Shown here piece by piece: positions 22,178 to 33,672 of a stretch of DNA of 64,000 bases. The notes under the pieces were generated by a model. It was not told the origin of the DNA. It ran no database searches and was given only the letters and a program-made list of their open reading frames with translations. Origin of the DNA: Astropecten irregularis. Its lineage: Eukaryota; Echinodermata; Asteroidea; Paxillosida; Astropectinidae. The stretch lies in assembly GCA_963971285.1 (NCBI GenBank), contig OZ020244.1:29140001-29204000 (forward strand). The letters are read 5' to 3'. Within the stretch, counting starts at the first letter, position 1. Each line of letters opens with the position of its first letter. A program made the position numbers and the translations under genes.

Positions 22178-23433
22178 GGGGTCGATTTCATGAAGCCCTG
22201 CGATCGATCGTAACTCGAGTTACGAAGGATAACCCCTAGTCTTGTTCAAGACGGTATTACGTAGTTGTACCTGGACAACAGATCGCACGTACGTGTATGT
22301 GTTAACACAACAAACGACACGAAATAACGTCTACGCCACACACACAAGCCGGTAATACCGTCTTGTCCATTTACTCCAAACTGCCCGGAAAATCCCGGGC
22401 AATAACCCCCCACGAAGTCGGTGCATCATGACGTAGCCTTATTTGCATTAATATATTTAGAAAATTTGCATGGGGATGAAGTCTAGTACTGCAACGACGT
22501 CGCAAGCATTATATACAGTACGCATACAGGTGTATTTACAGTACTTGTAAATAACATGTGCCGTATGTAGGCCTTCATTGATATCGTACCATGGCTGCTG
22601 ACGGATCGTATTGAATTTGGAGGCCTTTTGCAACACAAATGTCGGGGATTCAAGAGTTTTCCGGAGAACAACAAGGCTCTTAGACAACTTGGGAATGGAA
22701 TAAATTTACTAACCGTGCCCCTCGAAATCATTCCGTGTCTTCATGGAGCCCGGGAACAGACTCCATGGTATCATAATTCAGTGAAATTATTTCATTCATC
22801 CCTTTTTATTCATTTATTTTGGCAACATACAAAAGTACTGTACACATGAAATACACAATAAATAACGAATAACAAAAGCCCGAGGATAACCCAAAAAGCT
22901 GTAAAAATACGGCTTATTCATATCCTACAATTTCTAGAAATCTTTTTGTGCCGCATGACAGTTGATCGAAGTATAATCAAGCCATGGTTTTGGTAATGAC
23001 CATGGAGCTATTATGTTGTTATTGCTCCATGGCAATAACGGTTGCGGCTGAGTTTCAAACGACCGTCATTACGTGATATGCACACGGTATTACGCCATAC
23101 CACGTGCGTGGATTGGACGCTGACCAAAACAGCGCATTGCACCCCGTTGTTGACCTCAATGAATATGCAATTTTTGCCCACAGAGGTCACGCTCGGTCTT
23201 TGTCACGTGACACCAGAGCAAACCAACAAGACGTTATTTTTCGTAGGTCGGTGGAATGTTCCACTTAGTTTGCGTGTGGGTGGGTAATTGTTTGGAGGGG
23301 CTCGCGCATAAATAACGTCTTGGACAAGACTAGATAACCCCTTGCAGGGGACCTATCCTACGTAGGGCTTCAATGCATCAAAAGTCCCACGATTGATAGC
23401 AAGTTACGAAGAGTATATGGTGAAATCGACCCC
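22178..23433. mobile_element. Family J MITE split by a 1.1-kb element
   Basis: Ends GGGGTCGATTTCATGAAGCC and TATGGTGAAATCGACCCC. The J arms (TGCGATCGATCGTAACTCGA, CTACGTAGGGCTTCAATGCA) are contiguous at 32976-33123, which serves as an empty-site control. The insertion is 22237-23332. Confidence 0.9.
22237..23332. mobile_element. 1.1-kb non-autonomous element, 9-bp duplication
   Basis: Ends TAGTCTTGTTCAAGACG and CGTCTTGGACAAGACTA are near-perfect inverted repeats. GATAACCCC is directly repeated on both sides (22228-22236 and 23333-23341). Subterminal regions are GC-rich with ACGT words and the inverted pair CGGTATTAC/GTAATACCG. The longest frame (22628-22849) shows no recognisable domain. Single copy in this window. 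Superfamily undetermined. Confidence 0.85.
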
Positions 23434-23954
23434 GGTCCACATAACATCTTGGGATCATGCAATATGTGGATGTCCTTTGTCCTGAAGTTCACAGTGTGTT
23501 ATTTACGCCATGGAGATAGAACTACCTCTATGTTTACGCCTGTACACCAAGAAGCCATGTTTATGCCTGTACACCAAGAAGATGGTCACAATCATCCTCA
23601 GATCTGCCTAAGGGTACCTCTGATATTTTGGGACTTAAAATTGAAAGGGACATGGTCCTAGTGCCTTGGCAAAACCACTTTAATGTGTTGGCTTGACATG
23701 GCCTAGCTTTGTCTCAGTCCATCCATATATTTGCCACAGGTCGAACATCGCGAAGCCTCAGATCTCGGCCGACAGGAACTTTTCCCAGCCATTAAGCAGT
23801 TAGGGATAAAACAAGCTCCGATTTCATGTGATGTGTATTAAGTGTGGGATTTGTCTTGAAAATCCTGGCCGGAAACCTTTTTTGTCACAATCACAATGAC
23901 AAACGTTTTAACCAGAACAACAACAATAACATACAATGTGTGATTTGGCAAAGA

Positions 23955-24084
23955 ATGGGAGACTTTTGAGAACCGGTCTTCAAGTCAACAGAGCACACGC
24001 ACGCACAACAGCGCAGGCGCAAAACAATGCGCGCACGCTCACAATTGCGTGCACTGTTGAAGACCGGTTCCCAAAAGTCTCCCA
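23955..24084. mobile_element. Family G MITE (copy 2)
   Basis: Ends ATGGGAGACTTTTGAGAACC and GGTTCCCAAAAGTCTCCCAT. Both ends carry the same variant (TTTTGAG/CCAAAAG), so the arms have co-varied or were homogenised. Confidence 0.9.
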
Positions 24085-24266
24085 TTGATGGCGAGTTGAT
24101 TTTGTTTCTCTCTCCTTGTTTTCGATGGATGATGTTATTCGCGGTGAACGTACGTTGGTTTGTCTTCAGGAAGTTGGTTGCAGTCCATCCTAAATCTGCA
24201 GCTGTCACTCATACAACACATTACAACCACCAAATGCACACAGATATTGTTTCACTTTTGACAAAT

Positions 24267-24639
24267 TTAAAGGTGCAATACATGATTGGTAAAAGTCAGA
24301 GAACAGCACTCACACTTTGCCTGATCAAACATGTACATGAAATAATAAACTGTGAACATTTGAGCTGAATCGCACATCTGAGTCACGAGAAAATATTGAA
24401 AACCTGACTCAATTTTCTTATATAAAAACATAAATGGTTTTGATCAATACCCCAAGATCAAATCTGTTTTCGGTCTTTGTTTTACTAATTTCTGGATAAA
24501 TACAGCATTTCAGGTGGAAATATTTTTATTATTAAAACGGTATGTTTCTACTAAGCACCGTCTTCATATCCTGAAAGTTATAGGTATTCTGTGAACATTT
24601 CTGTTTGGGTATGTTACCAATCCTGTACTGTACCTTTAA
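24267..24639. mobile_element. Family B TTAA-flanked MITE (copy 1)
   Basis: TTAA at both ends. Starts AAAGGTGCAATACATGATTG and ends CCTGTACTGTACCTTTAA. One half has CATCTGAGTCACGAGAAAA, also found in family C. The other half has ATTTCTGGATAAATACAGCA, also found in family A. Confidence 0.88.
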
Positions 24640-25171
24640 GAAGTTATGGCTTTCAGTCTGCACTTTAACTATGCCAGTGAATTAATTCGCAGTGAATTTC
24701 ACATCTGGCCTTTAAAATTTAAAAAATGGAAGACTCCCACTTCGTGAAAAAAATGACTGTTCAACCGCACAAAGACTTGCATTCTACAACAGTGTTAAAT
24801 ATTGATAAACAGGCAAATAAAAAAATAATGCCGTTTTAGTTCATTTCACTTAAAGGCTGTGTTTTCGTGTGGACATATTATGGATTTGGGCGGGGGGGGG
24901 GGGGGGGGGGGTTCTCAAATAGAGATGGAATTCATTACTAGAATAGTTCAACATTTCCGCTGTCAATCAATTATCAATAAGATGCACACAGAGTGGGTCA
25001 AAATGTCGATTGTAGCTTCTGTATATCAATATTGATATAATGTGCAATTGCTTCTGCCATTTTGACAGTAGCGAGCAGGATTTGCTCATCATTCATGGAT
25101 CTGTCTCCTCCACATTTCTCCCATTTTCCATTTGTCAATATCTGAAAGGAAATGAATTAAAAAAAAAAGCT

Positions 25172-25549
25172 TTAAAGGTAGGTGTACAGGATTGGTAACA
25201 TACCCAAACAGAAATGTTCACAGATTTACATATAACTTTTAGGGTATGGAGATGGTGCTGGTTGAAAAATACTGTTAAAATATTTCCACCTGAAACGGTG
25301 TATTTATCCAGAAATTAGTCAAACAAAGATGAAAAACAGGTTTGATCTCGGGGTAAGATCAAAACCATTCTTTATGTTTTATAAGAAAAAATGAGTTGGG
25401 TTTTTGTTATGGACTCGGATGTCCTTTTGAGCTCAAATGTTCACGGGTTTATCATTTCATGCACATGGTATGTTTCACATGGGTTTGTTTCATCACACAA
25501 AGTGTGAGTGCTGCTCTATGACCTTTACCAATCATGTATTATACCTTTA
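25172..25549. mobile_element. Family B TTAA-flanked MITE (copy 2)
   Basis: Starts TTAAAGGTAGGTGTACAGGA and ends CATGTATTATACCTTTA. Inverted relative to copy 1. The right TTAA is altered to TTATAA. Confidence 0.85.
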
Positions 25550-25551
25550 TA

Positions 25552-26363
25552 ACCAGAAAGGGAATTGTTAATAAGCCTTTCGCAAGTTGAGATTAGAACA
25601 ATATCTGGTATTCTGGATACTTTCACTGTACGCATAAACATCCAAACCTGAATTCTCCAGACTAAAGACACTGTTGCCATATCACATGATTCACATCACA
25701 CGAAATTGAGTAACGGGAGCAGTACACTCTTCATTGAACAAAATTTCATATTTCACTTCATGACAAAAGAACCGCCATTTCTCCCTTTTTCCCTCCACTT
25801 AATAATTTCCAGCCTACGCAGCCTTTCCGCATGTTTGCCCTTTTACAGTCCAGCCACAATTACTCCCCCCAGAAGCCGCGATAGATTTCCGAGGAAATCT
25901 CATATTTGGCAAATAAATTGGAGGAAGAAAAAAATGGGTGGCTGGCATTATTGTTGAGAAGGTATAGGCTTTTGTGAGGGAGGTTCTTTGGGTTTTTTTT
26001 ATGTACGACGTTTACTGATTGGATGACTGCCTTGGCATTTACCGTCAGGAAATACCAGAGTGCACCTAGTCATATAAACCGCCCACCATCACGCTCTAAC
26101 CCACCCACCTGATGGGTGTATTTGTTCCCATCTCATCCTGCTTACATCCTCCGCCCACTCTCCGCTCCCAATTTATTTACCAACCGATCCAAATTGATTT
26201 TTTGTTTTATTGGTTGGTTTCATTTTTTAATTCTCCCTTCTCTCTCTGGCTTTCTCTCTCTCACGGTCATTCTCAAATGAGGAACTTCATTCTCGAAGAA
26301 AATGAACAAAAATATCCTGGTCAGTTTTGCTATTAATTATTGGCTATGCTTGCGTAGGACTAC
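25552..26363. other. Intronic block without recognised repeats
   Basis: Pyrimidine-rich stretches (26080-26270) with no multi-copy element of the window. Open frames here are short and low in complexity. Confidence 0.3.
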
Positions 26364-26737
26364 TTAAAGGGATGGTATAGGACTGGTTTTTGAGACAAAA
26401 CCGTTGCTGACAGTGAAAGCACATTATGTAATCCATCATATACCTTAACTGACAAACCTGTAGAAGTTTGAGGTCAGTCAGCCATCTGGGTCACGAGAAA
26501 ATAGTGAAAACCGGTTTACACATTTCAAAGATATTATGCGTTCATAATAAAACGCTTCGAAATGATTTATTCCAATTGGAAAATAGTTTCATTTATTTCT
26601 CAACGAATATGGCATTTCAGACAAAAACAATTCATGGGATGTTTTCTCCTATCATCACCATTATACTGTGTAAGTTTTATGTGAATCTGTGATCTTGAAG
26701 TGTATTTTGTCTTACCAATTCTGTACCATCCCTTTAA
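26364..26737. mobile_element. Family C TTAA-flanked MITE (copy 3)
   Basis: TTAA ends with AAAGGGATGGTATAGGACTG and CTGTACCATCCCTTTAA. Same orientation as copy 2. Its flanks differ from those of copies 1 and 2, so the borders of the element proper are as given. Confidence 0.9.
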
Positions 26738-27109
26738 ATAAAAAAAAAGAGAATAATAAAGAAGTACATGTATGGTATTGATTTGGTTGTGTCAGACTCA
26801 TATGTCACATATAAGGACACACAATATTGTATACTTATATCTTTCTAAGGGTTGGGTTGGGTGGTAGATTTGTCAAGCAGAGGGGAGGGGGCACCATGGC
26901 CAAGTCTTTAGGGGTGTCAGTCTCAAGATCCAGTAGATTATTATTTTATTGTAGTGTGGATTTGAGACCATACCCTGTAATGGTGGTGCTTGCATCCTTA
27001 TTAAGCTGTCATGTTGGACATCAGTAGTTTGCTTCAATGTGAACTGCGAGGGTAGCTAGATAAAGAAGGCTTCAGGAGTTGAAAAAGGTTTCAGGAGTTA
27101 AGAAGGTTT

Positions 27110-27264
27110 CGCGCATGTACAAAACCCCCAGATAGATGTCAGACAAACTTTTCATGCATGCACACAAAACAAACACACCCACCACATGTGTACATGGTTG
27201 TCTGAGATCCGGTGTGACGTCACAACATTTACCCTGCTATTTTTAGCGCAAGTGCGGAGTGCTA
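27110..27264. mobile_element. Family F MITE, 5'-truncated
   Basis: Begins at GCGCATGTACAAAA, continues through GATGTCAGACAAAC and TGAGATCCGGTGTGACGTCA (CRE at 27215), and ends TAGCGCAAGTGCGGAGTGCTA. The left terminus is missing. Confidence 0.75.
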
Positions 27265-28076
27265 TTACTCCTCCCACCCACTTACCCAGCCCCCCTCCCC
27301 CTCCCGACCTCCCCTTCTCAACTTGAACGATTTTATAGACTCAAATTGAGCCTTTGTTGGTGTCTTTAACATTCACACACACACACTTACCCGATAAAAG
27401 TAATACTCAGAGAATACTCAGCTTACCGGCCGGGTACAATAGTGTCAAATGAGCCGCTTAACCCAGTAAAAATCCAACTCAATTCAATATTCCACGCCTA
27501 CTCTCCTAAAAAATGCAATAATAATCAGATACAAGCCTATACATTAGGTCAGTCTGTGCAATGTGCACGTTTTGAAGAAAATTAGGGGAAATAACGACAC
27601 TAATGTGCATTTAAGATACTTAAAATGAGTAGGTACTGTACAACAATGGGGGGGGGGGGGGGGGTTGGTCAAATGCAGATGGAGGCTAAGCTGCTCACAG
27701 AAGTCAAGGCTTATATATATACACTATATGAATCCGCTGACAAATGGACAATTAAACGGCCATTCATATGTAATTAGGCCTATATATAGACAGCCATGGT
27801 ATCAATTCAATGCAATGTGGACCAGCCTTCATATTATAGGCCATATGGTCTGTGTTATATCTTGGTCACCAATGCATCATGTAATGGTAGGATATTCCTC
27901 CATGGATAGTCTGGGCATCCGTTGAAAACACTATCCAATATGAATGAATTATGAAATAAAAGTAAAACTGCAGGGAACATCAACCAGAAGCGTAGACACA
28001 TCCTCAGACCTGGGGATATGATCCTGTAGCTGGGTCGTACTTCCATATACGTTTGTGCACAAATACATTTTTTGTA

Positions 28077-28655
28077 TATACAGGGTGTCCCAGAAAAAAC
28101 GCAACACTGTGTCGGGACCCATTTTGTTAAAATTAAACAGTTTATCAGTTCAAGATTCAGATATGTGATACAGCCATGTCTTGGCTATCACCATGTAAAA
28201 TTTAAGCATATTTGGGCTGAAATTGGCGAAACTATGACCAATTGAAAGAGTACTCCTTAAAAACAAATTTGCAAGGATAACACGCATAGTGGTCAATACA
28301 CACATAATGTGTATGAAAGAAAGATGGAAATTGGGTTTCGAGGTTGGGTAATTTACTAGTCTTATTTTTTTCACTCAATTTTAGTTAAATTATGCTCAAA
28401 TTTGACATGATAGCCAAGACATGGCGGTATAACATAATGGGAGACTTTGGAGAACCGGTCTTCAAGTCAACAGTGCACGCGCACACACGCGCAAAACAAC
28501 GCGCGCATGCTCACAATTGCGCAAGCATGGTTTGCGCGTGTGCTGTTGACTCAAGACTGATTCTCCAAAGTCTCCCATTATGAATCTTGAAGTGTACAGT
28601 TTAATTGTCATAGAAAAGTTGTCGACACAAGTTTTTTTTGGGGACACCGTGTATA
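28077..28655. mobile_element. Family H fold-back MITE (copy 2) with nested G
   Basis: Ends TATACAGGGTGTCCCAGAA and GGGGACACCGTGTATA. The right arm is interrupted at 28437-28578 by a family G element. Without the insertion the arm reads like that of 11572-12015. Confidence 0.88.
28437..28578. mobile_element. Family G MITE (copy 3), nested in H
   Basis: Ends ATGGGAGACTTTGGAGAACC and ATTCTCCAAAGTCTCCCAT, with TA-containing flanks (CATA and TATG). Core is CGCGCAAAACAACGCGCGCA. The cleanest G copy in the window. Confidence 0.92.
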
Positions 28656-29155
28656 AAAAATGAAAACCTCCCTAGCCCCAGCGCCCCCCCCCCCCCTGAT
28701 CTACGCCCATGACCATATATCGGACAGAGCAAAGACCCACATTGTCATATTACTCTGACATGTATTATTAAAGCAGTGTTGGTGGGGTTGGCCTGATCAT
28801 GATGAAGGCGTGGTGTGGCACATGTTCAAATAATCTGTTTGACATTGGCGACTGAGAAGGACGATGACAGTCAGGGCGTCCTCGGAGGTCTGATAAGACG
28901 CATTCCCCAGATACAGACTGCATCAGTAGGAATTACTCCCTCTATCTTAAGGCCAAAATATTCCCTAAGAAAATTTATCTGGCCGATATCTTTGTCTTAT
29001 CTCTGCACATTGAGGGGATGTTAGAGCCAGGTTAATATGGGTTCTCCTTGGGCTTTGAATCGTTGATGGAAGGCTGATTATGCATACATCAAGGATGAGT
29101 GCATTTTTTTTATACGTGGATCAACAACAACAGGGGAACAAAATCAATTTGGTTT

Positions 29156-29511
29156 TTAAAGGTACAGTACAGGATTGGTATAACATATACCCAAATGGAA
29201 ATGTTCACAGAATTACATATGAATTTCAGAATATGAAGATGGTGCTGGTAGAAACATACTGTGAAAATATTTCCGCCTGAAATGGTGTATTTATCCAGAA
29301 ATTAGTAAAACAATGACTGAAACAGTTGTGATCTTGGGGTTCGATCAAAACCATTTTTTTTCATGATTTTTTTTTCTTCACTTTTTTCTTGTGACTCATA
29401 CGTCCAGTTGAGCTCATATTTTCATAGGTTTATAATTTCATGTACATGCTGGATCAGACAAAGTGTGAGTGCTGTTCTGTGACCTTTATCAATCATGTAT
29501 TATCCCTTCAA
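29156..29511. mobile_element. Family B TTAA-flanked MITE (copy 3)
   Basis: Starts TTAAAGGTACAGTACAGGAT and ends CATGTATTATCCCTTCAA. Matches the other B copies through GAAGATGGTGCTGGTAGAAA and GTGTGAGTGCTGTTCTGTGA. Confidence 0.87.
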
Positions 29512-31330
29512 GTCACAGTTTCCTGTTTCAAAAATAGCACAGCCATGTAATCTCTGAACGTATCCATTTTTTCCATCGAATGAAGATTTTCACATTGCTT
29601 TAATAGTAAACATACCAATGCGCTCTGATTATTTTTCCAGATTCATGGCTAAATTCCGTTGAATTGCACTGAAAAGCATTATTTGATTTCACCTTGACAC
29701 ATGAAATTTCATAATGTGTTTGTGTGAGCTGTTGAGAAAAAATGTCAGTTGCAAATGCTGCTTATAGGCACATTGAAGTACTCGATATAGCGTGGACTTA
29801 AATATTCGCGTCTTATTCAGACGACAACAAAAATAGGTCGAAATGGAAGAAGAAAAAAAGTCACGGGCAGAAACAGCATGTTTTCATAATTAATTGAACA
29901 AGGCCAGATCATAAAGAGGCAGAGCAGAGCTGCGGTTTGTCATCAGTTGATTAGACGCGCGCAGCAGGGGGAACGGGCCGGACTTGTGAATGTCATACTA
30001 GGTTGATGATGTCAAAACACTCCACCGGGGACTTGCCTCATATCAGCTTCTGTTTGCTAAACAGCCCGGTCGGCCGGCCGGCGGGCTGGTCTGGCCCGGC
30101 TTGGCTGTATGACATGAAGTAATCATAACCAGTCCTTTCCCATGACAGTAATTGTGTTCTTCACAGGAGGAGTACTGTGCCCAATGATATTAAGCAAAGA
30201 CCTCATGACAGTGTTATGCCGCTGGGCTTCTTTATACAAATCAATTTTCAATATAAAATCGCCCTTTGTTGGTTTATTTTATTTGATTATTTTGTCGTTG
30301 AGGTCATTTTGTCTTCACTCTGTATACCCCAAGCACTTTTGAAAACATCTTTCAAACAAAAACAAGAATAGCAACCTCACCAAAATCCAAAACAACTACA
30401 ACAACAACAACATCTTCAATTCAGCCGCTATTAATGTTGCAGGCAATGGCAGGTGTGTGCACTGGTTAAAATTGGACATGTTTATTCTTTTCTCTCGGTC
30501 TGTCTTTCTCCACCCCCCCTCCCTCCACCTTCACAATCGTCTCTTTCTCATCTGTGATGCGTGTGCCCCTTAATGACGGACAATTCAGTCCCCCCCCCCT
30601 CCAGGAGGTGGCCGCGTCATCAGAGAGGAAGATAGACTAATTCAAGTCTAATGTAATTTGCCCGACTCTGGTCTTTCTTCAAGTGGAGGTGATAAATGCT
30701 ATTTTAGGGCCGGGGAAGGGCGGAAGGGAATGGATTCAATTCTAGAGTCTTTTTCCTCGAATGAATGGAAGACCTGAATTGAGAAGGAAAGAAGGGGGTG
30801 AGGGTATAGCGAAGTGAAAAGGACTTTCACAAAGCCAAGCCTGGAGGGGCCGTGTCGGGTGAATTGTTGGCTTCTTTCTTTTTTCGATGTGTCTGGGGAA
30901 ATCCTTCCTCATTAAATTTGACATGTTGTTAACAAAAATTGACATTTGACATTCAGAAATGTGTTTCTCCCTGTTTGGGAGATGCTGAAAAACATCACTA
31001 GGCCAACATGGAAATGAAGCTATAACCAGCGCAGACACTGAGGCACTTTGCCCGTTACCAGTCTGATGAGCGGGATTCACGTCATGTCATGAAAAAAAGG
31101 TGAAATTTTCCCCTGAGTCTAGTCATCAGAGAGATGTACCTCATTCAAGCTTAGTTAGTCCTTGAAATTTTGTTTTTTTCCAATTTCAAGTGAATGTTGT
31201 TTACATCATTAACAAAAGAAAATGGCCCGTCTTTGTAACCACTAATTGGCACAGGATATCTTGACTTATGCCGGAACACCCTCCCCCCCCAAAAAAAAAA
31301 AAAGAAGAAGAAAAGAATGTTATTAAGATA
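29512..31330. other. Intronic block with a GC-rich island
   Basis: No recognised MITE. 29940-30110 is GC-rich (CGGTCGGCCGGCCGGCGGGC) amid AT-rich DNA, followed by pyrimidine-rich runs at 30490-30610. A candidate regulatory or CpG-rich element by composition only. No coding similarity seen. Confidence 0.35.
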
Positions 31331-31333
31331 CAC

Positions 31334-31452
31334 TCACTCTCCTGAGGACGGCCAGAGTACACTGGCCGGAATGTCGGGACTTTTTTCAACGGTTCTTTTT
31401 CAGAACCAGCACACTTCCATAAAAGAGATTTTACATGGTGTCTCCGCAAGCT
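31334..31452 (+). mobile_element. Family N single arm, hammerhead-like
   Basis: CTCTCCTGAGGA, a perfect 7-bp stem CGGCCAG-AGTACA-CTGGCCG, then GAATGTCGGGAC, CGGTTCTTTTTCAGAACC and ATGGTGTCTCCGCAAGC. The box order follows a hammerhead (CTGANGA, stem II, GAAA-like), but the GAAA box is altered to GAAT. Confidence 0.6.
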
Positions 31453-31669
31453 TACTTTATTACATCCTTTGATTTTCACAAGATTTCTTGAAAATAATAA
31501 CATTTGCCTGTCATCATCTCAGCATCTGAATAGTGCCTGGATGATGTCTGTGTAAAGTAAGCCACATTGTGTATAGTGGGCCCTGCGACTGACATGACTT
31601 ATATACACACTAAAGGTGGTGGTAACATTGTTTGTAGGGATGTGCCGATAGCCACACAATATTGGACCT

Positions 31670-31819
31670 GGAGCCAATTTCACTAACGCTTTGCGATCAT
31701 CGGCAAGCCCAAATCCATCGCTAAACAGAGAATCGATCTCTACTTTGCATAGCAATTTTCCATTTAGCGATGGATTTGGTCTTTAGTGATGATCGCAAAC
31801 ATTAGTGAAATCGGCCCCT
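31670..31819. mobile_element. Family L MITE (copy 1)
   Basis: Ends GGAGCCAATTTCACTAACGC and AACATTAGTGAAATCGGCCCC, with arms TTTGCGATCATCGGCAAGCC and GTGATGATCGCAAAC. The second copy is at 60622-60756. Confidence 0.87.
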
Positions 31820-31829
31820 GATTTCCTAA

Positions 31830-32158
31830 TAGCGCCCCGCGCTAATGATGTCACGCAAGTGATTTGGCCAGTGCGCGCATGTACAAAATCCCTGGATGTC
31901 AGACAAACATTGACTTAGGCCGTGTCCGAAACGGGCTTCAAGAGCTATGGCTATGTCTATTGTCTTGGTGTCTCCGCGTATTTCCAATGGAGCAAAGACC
32001 TACACCTAGCTCTAGACATCAGATTCGGATGCAGCCTTACACACGTAGTGTACAACACCATGCATGCACACCCCCCCACACCCACCACACGTTTACATGG
32101 CTGTAATGTTTGTCTGAGATCCGGTGTGCTATATTTTTACCGCAAGTGCGGAATGCTA
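31830..32158. mobile_element. Family F MITE with internal insertion
   Basis: TA-flanked ends TAGCGCCCCGCGCTAATGA and CGCAAGTGCGGAATGCTA. Around 31917-32035 there is extra sequence starting GGCCGTGTCCGAAACGGGCT that is absent from other F copies. Confidence 0.8.
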
Positions 32159-32347
32159 TTGACAGCTTGTTAGTAGCTATCTTGTCCATTTAGTCATTTT
32201 CAAAGTAGGTATCCCCCTCCCAATGTTTGCCTGGTTACCGTACATTCATCCAACAGAGAAGACGCATCATGCAGCTATTGAACCCCAAGGCCCTTCTCTT
32301 GTAATAAATATTCTGCATAAGACTTTTTTAATAGCTGAAGAAAAGGA

Positions 32348-32580
32348 CGGTTTGCGGCGACACGATGTATAAACTCTTTACTAGAAGTGTGGTTCTGAAA
32401 AGAAGCGGTGAGAAATTGTCTCAACGTTCCGGCCAGTGTACTCTGGCCGTCCTAGGGAGAGAGTGTGGACGGCCAGAGTACACTGGCTGGAATGTGGAGA
32501 CAACTTCTCAACGGTTCTTTACAGAACCATACTTCTAGAAAAGAGTTTATTAGTGTATACATGTTGTCTCCGCAAACCTT
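32348..32580. mobile_element. Family N fold-back element (complete)
   Basis: Two inverted arms meet near 32455. Each has ACGGCCAGAGTACACTGGC, GGAACGTTGAGAC-like sequence, AGAACCA and, at the outer end, TCTCCGCAAACC (left as complement GGTTTGCGGCGAC). The outer end equals that of family M (ATGGTGT..CTGCAAACC), tying M and N together. Confidence 0.75.
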
Positions 32581-32975
32581 CCTTTCTTATGTTACTTGCT
32601 TACTTCCACCATGAAAAGCATCCAGTCCTGTTTTTCAGCTGCTTGTGAAGGTCATGCCTGTGTTATCTTACTGTTATGGGCTCTTTGGATTAACTCCCGT
32701 ACCACGGGCTGGCTGATGCAAACTTGCTCTTGGGTTCATATCAGGAGACTATCGGCCAGTGGGTATTATCATTATGTATGTATGCCGATGGTTTCGTCTG
32801 CCCTTGTTGCGATGATCGTAACCCTAGGTCTGACATGCAACTACGTCTGCCCTTGTGCTAGGTTAAGAACCTATAAAGCTGTTGCGTTGGTTTATTTGCC
32901 TGGGGTTTCCTTAGATGTTGCTTTCTGTTTACTTTTATTTTGTGGTTTCATGTCTCCTTAGCCTGTTGGTATCAA

Positions 32976-33123
32976 GGGTCGATTTCACGAAGCCCTGCGA
33001 TCGATCGTAACTTGAGTTACGAAGGATAACCCATCGTAGGGGCCTATCCCATGTAGGGCTTCAATGCATCAAAAGTCCTACATGATTGATAGTAAGTTAC
33101 GAAGAGTTTGGTGAAATCGTGCC
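32976..33123. mobile_element. Family J MITE (copy 2, uninterrupted)
   Basis: GGGTCGATTTCACGAAGCC to GTTTGGTGAAATCGTGCCC. Reads GAAGGATAACCCATCG where copy 1 has its 1.1-kb insertion, so it defines the empty site. Confidence 0.88.
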
Positions 33124-33170
33124 CAGGTTTCCATAAATTTGCCTTCGGTTTCCTTAGCCTTTGCTCAGGG

Positions 33171-33672
33171 GCGGATCCAGGGGCATGGGGGCATACAAAA
33201 AATCTTCTTTTTTAATTTTTTTTTTCAATATGGAGAGGGGAGAGAGACTCAAAAAGGATGATGACAAAAAAGAGGGGAAGCAAAATTAATTGGGTAGTTC
33301 ACGTCCGGCCTGTCATAACCAGAGGCCAATTTCATAGAGCTGCTTAGCACAAAAATTCACTAAGCATGACATTTCTGTCTTAATAAAAACAGGATTAACA
33401 ACCAAATTTCCACGTGTTGTGTATCACTTGCAAATGTTCTTTGGCTGTTGTTCGCTGAGCACGAATATCAAATCTAATTTTCAATGGTGGGGTGTTTTAT
33501 TGGACAAGCCATTTTTGTGCTAAGTAATTTTTTTTGCTATAAGCAGCTCTATGAAATTAGCTCCTGCTAGCTTTGATTGGTCTGAAATGCATCCGTCGCT
33601 ATTTTATTGGTGTATTTTATTTCCGTGTCTGCCCCCCCCCCCCCCCCCCCCTGGAAAATCCCGGATCTGCTG
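33171..33672. mobile_element. Possible hAT-like element, CAGGGGCGGATCC end
   Basis: Left end CAGGGGCGGATCCAGGGGC; proposed right end GGATCTGCTGCTG is a poor match. Internal C run at 33631-33650. A family I element lies inside. CAGGGGCGGATCC is a widespread MITE terminus, but the right boundary is doubtful. Confidence 0.4.
33322..33565. mobile_element. Family I MITE (copy 2)
   Basis: Ends GAGGCCAATTTCATAGAGC and GCTCTATGAAATTAGCTCC; arms as in copy 1 but inverted relative to it. Contains AAAAACAGGATTAACAACC. Confidence 0.88.

Noticed and set aside
22237..23332. Alternative promoter or first exon of SSPN
   Set aside because: GC-rich ends looked promoter-like, but inverted ends plus a 9-bp direct duplication and an empty site elsewhere explain it as a mobile element.
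32596..32961. 121-codon hydrophobic frame resembling a membrane protein
   Set aside because: No family signature, no phase-0 splice frame compatible with SSPN, and its 3' part lies in a degenerate T-rich array.
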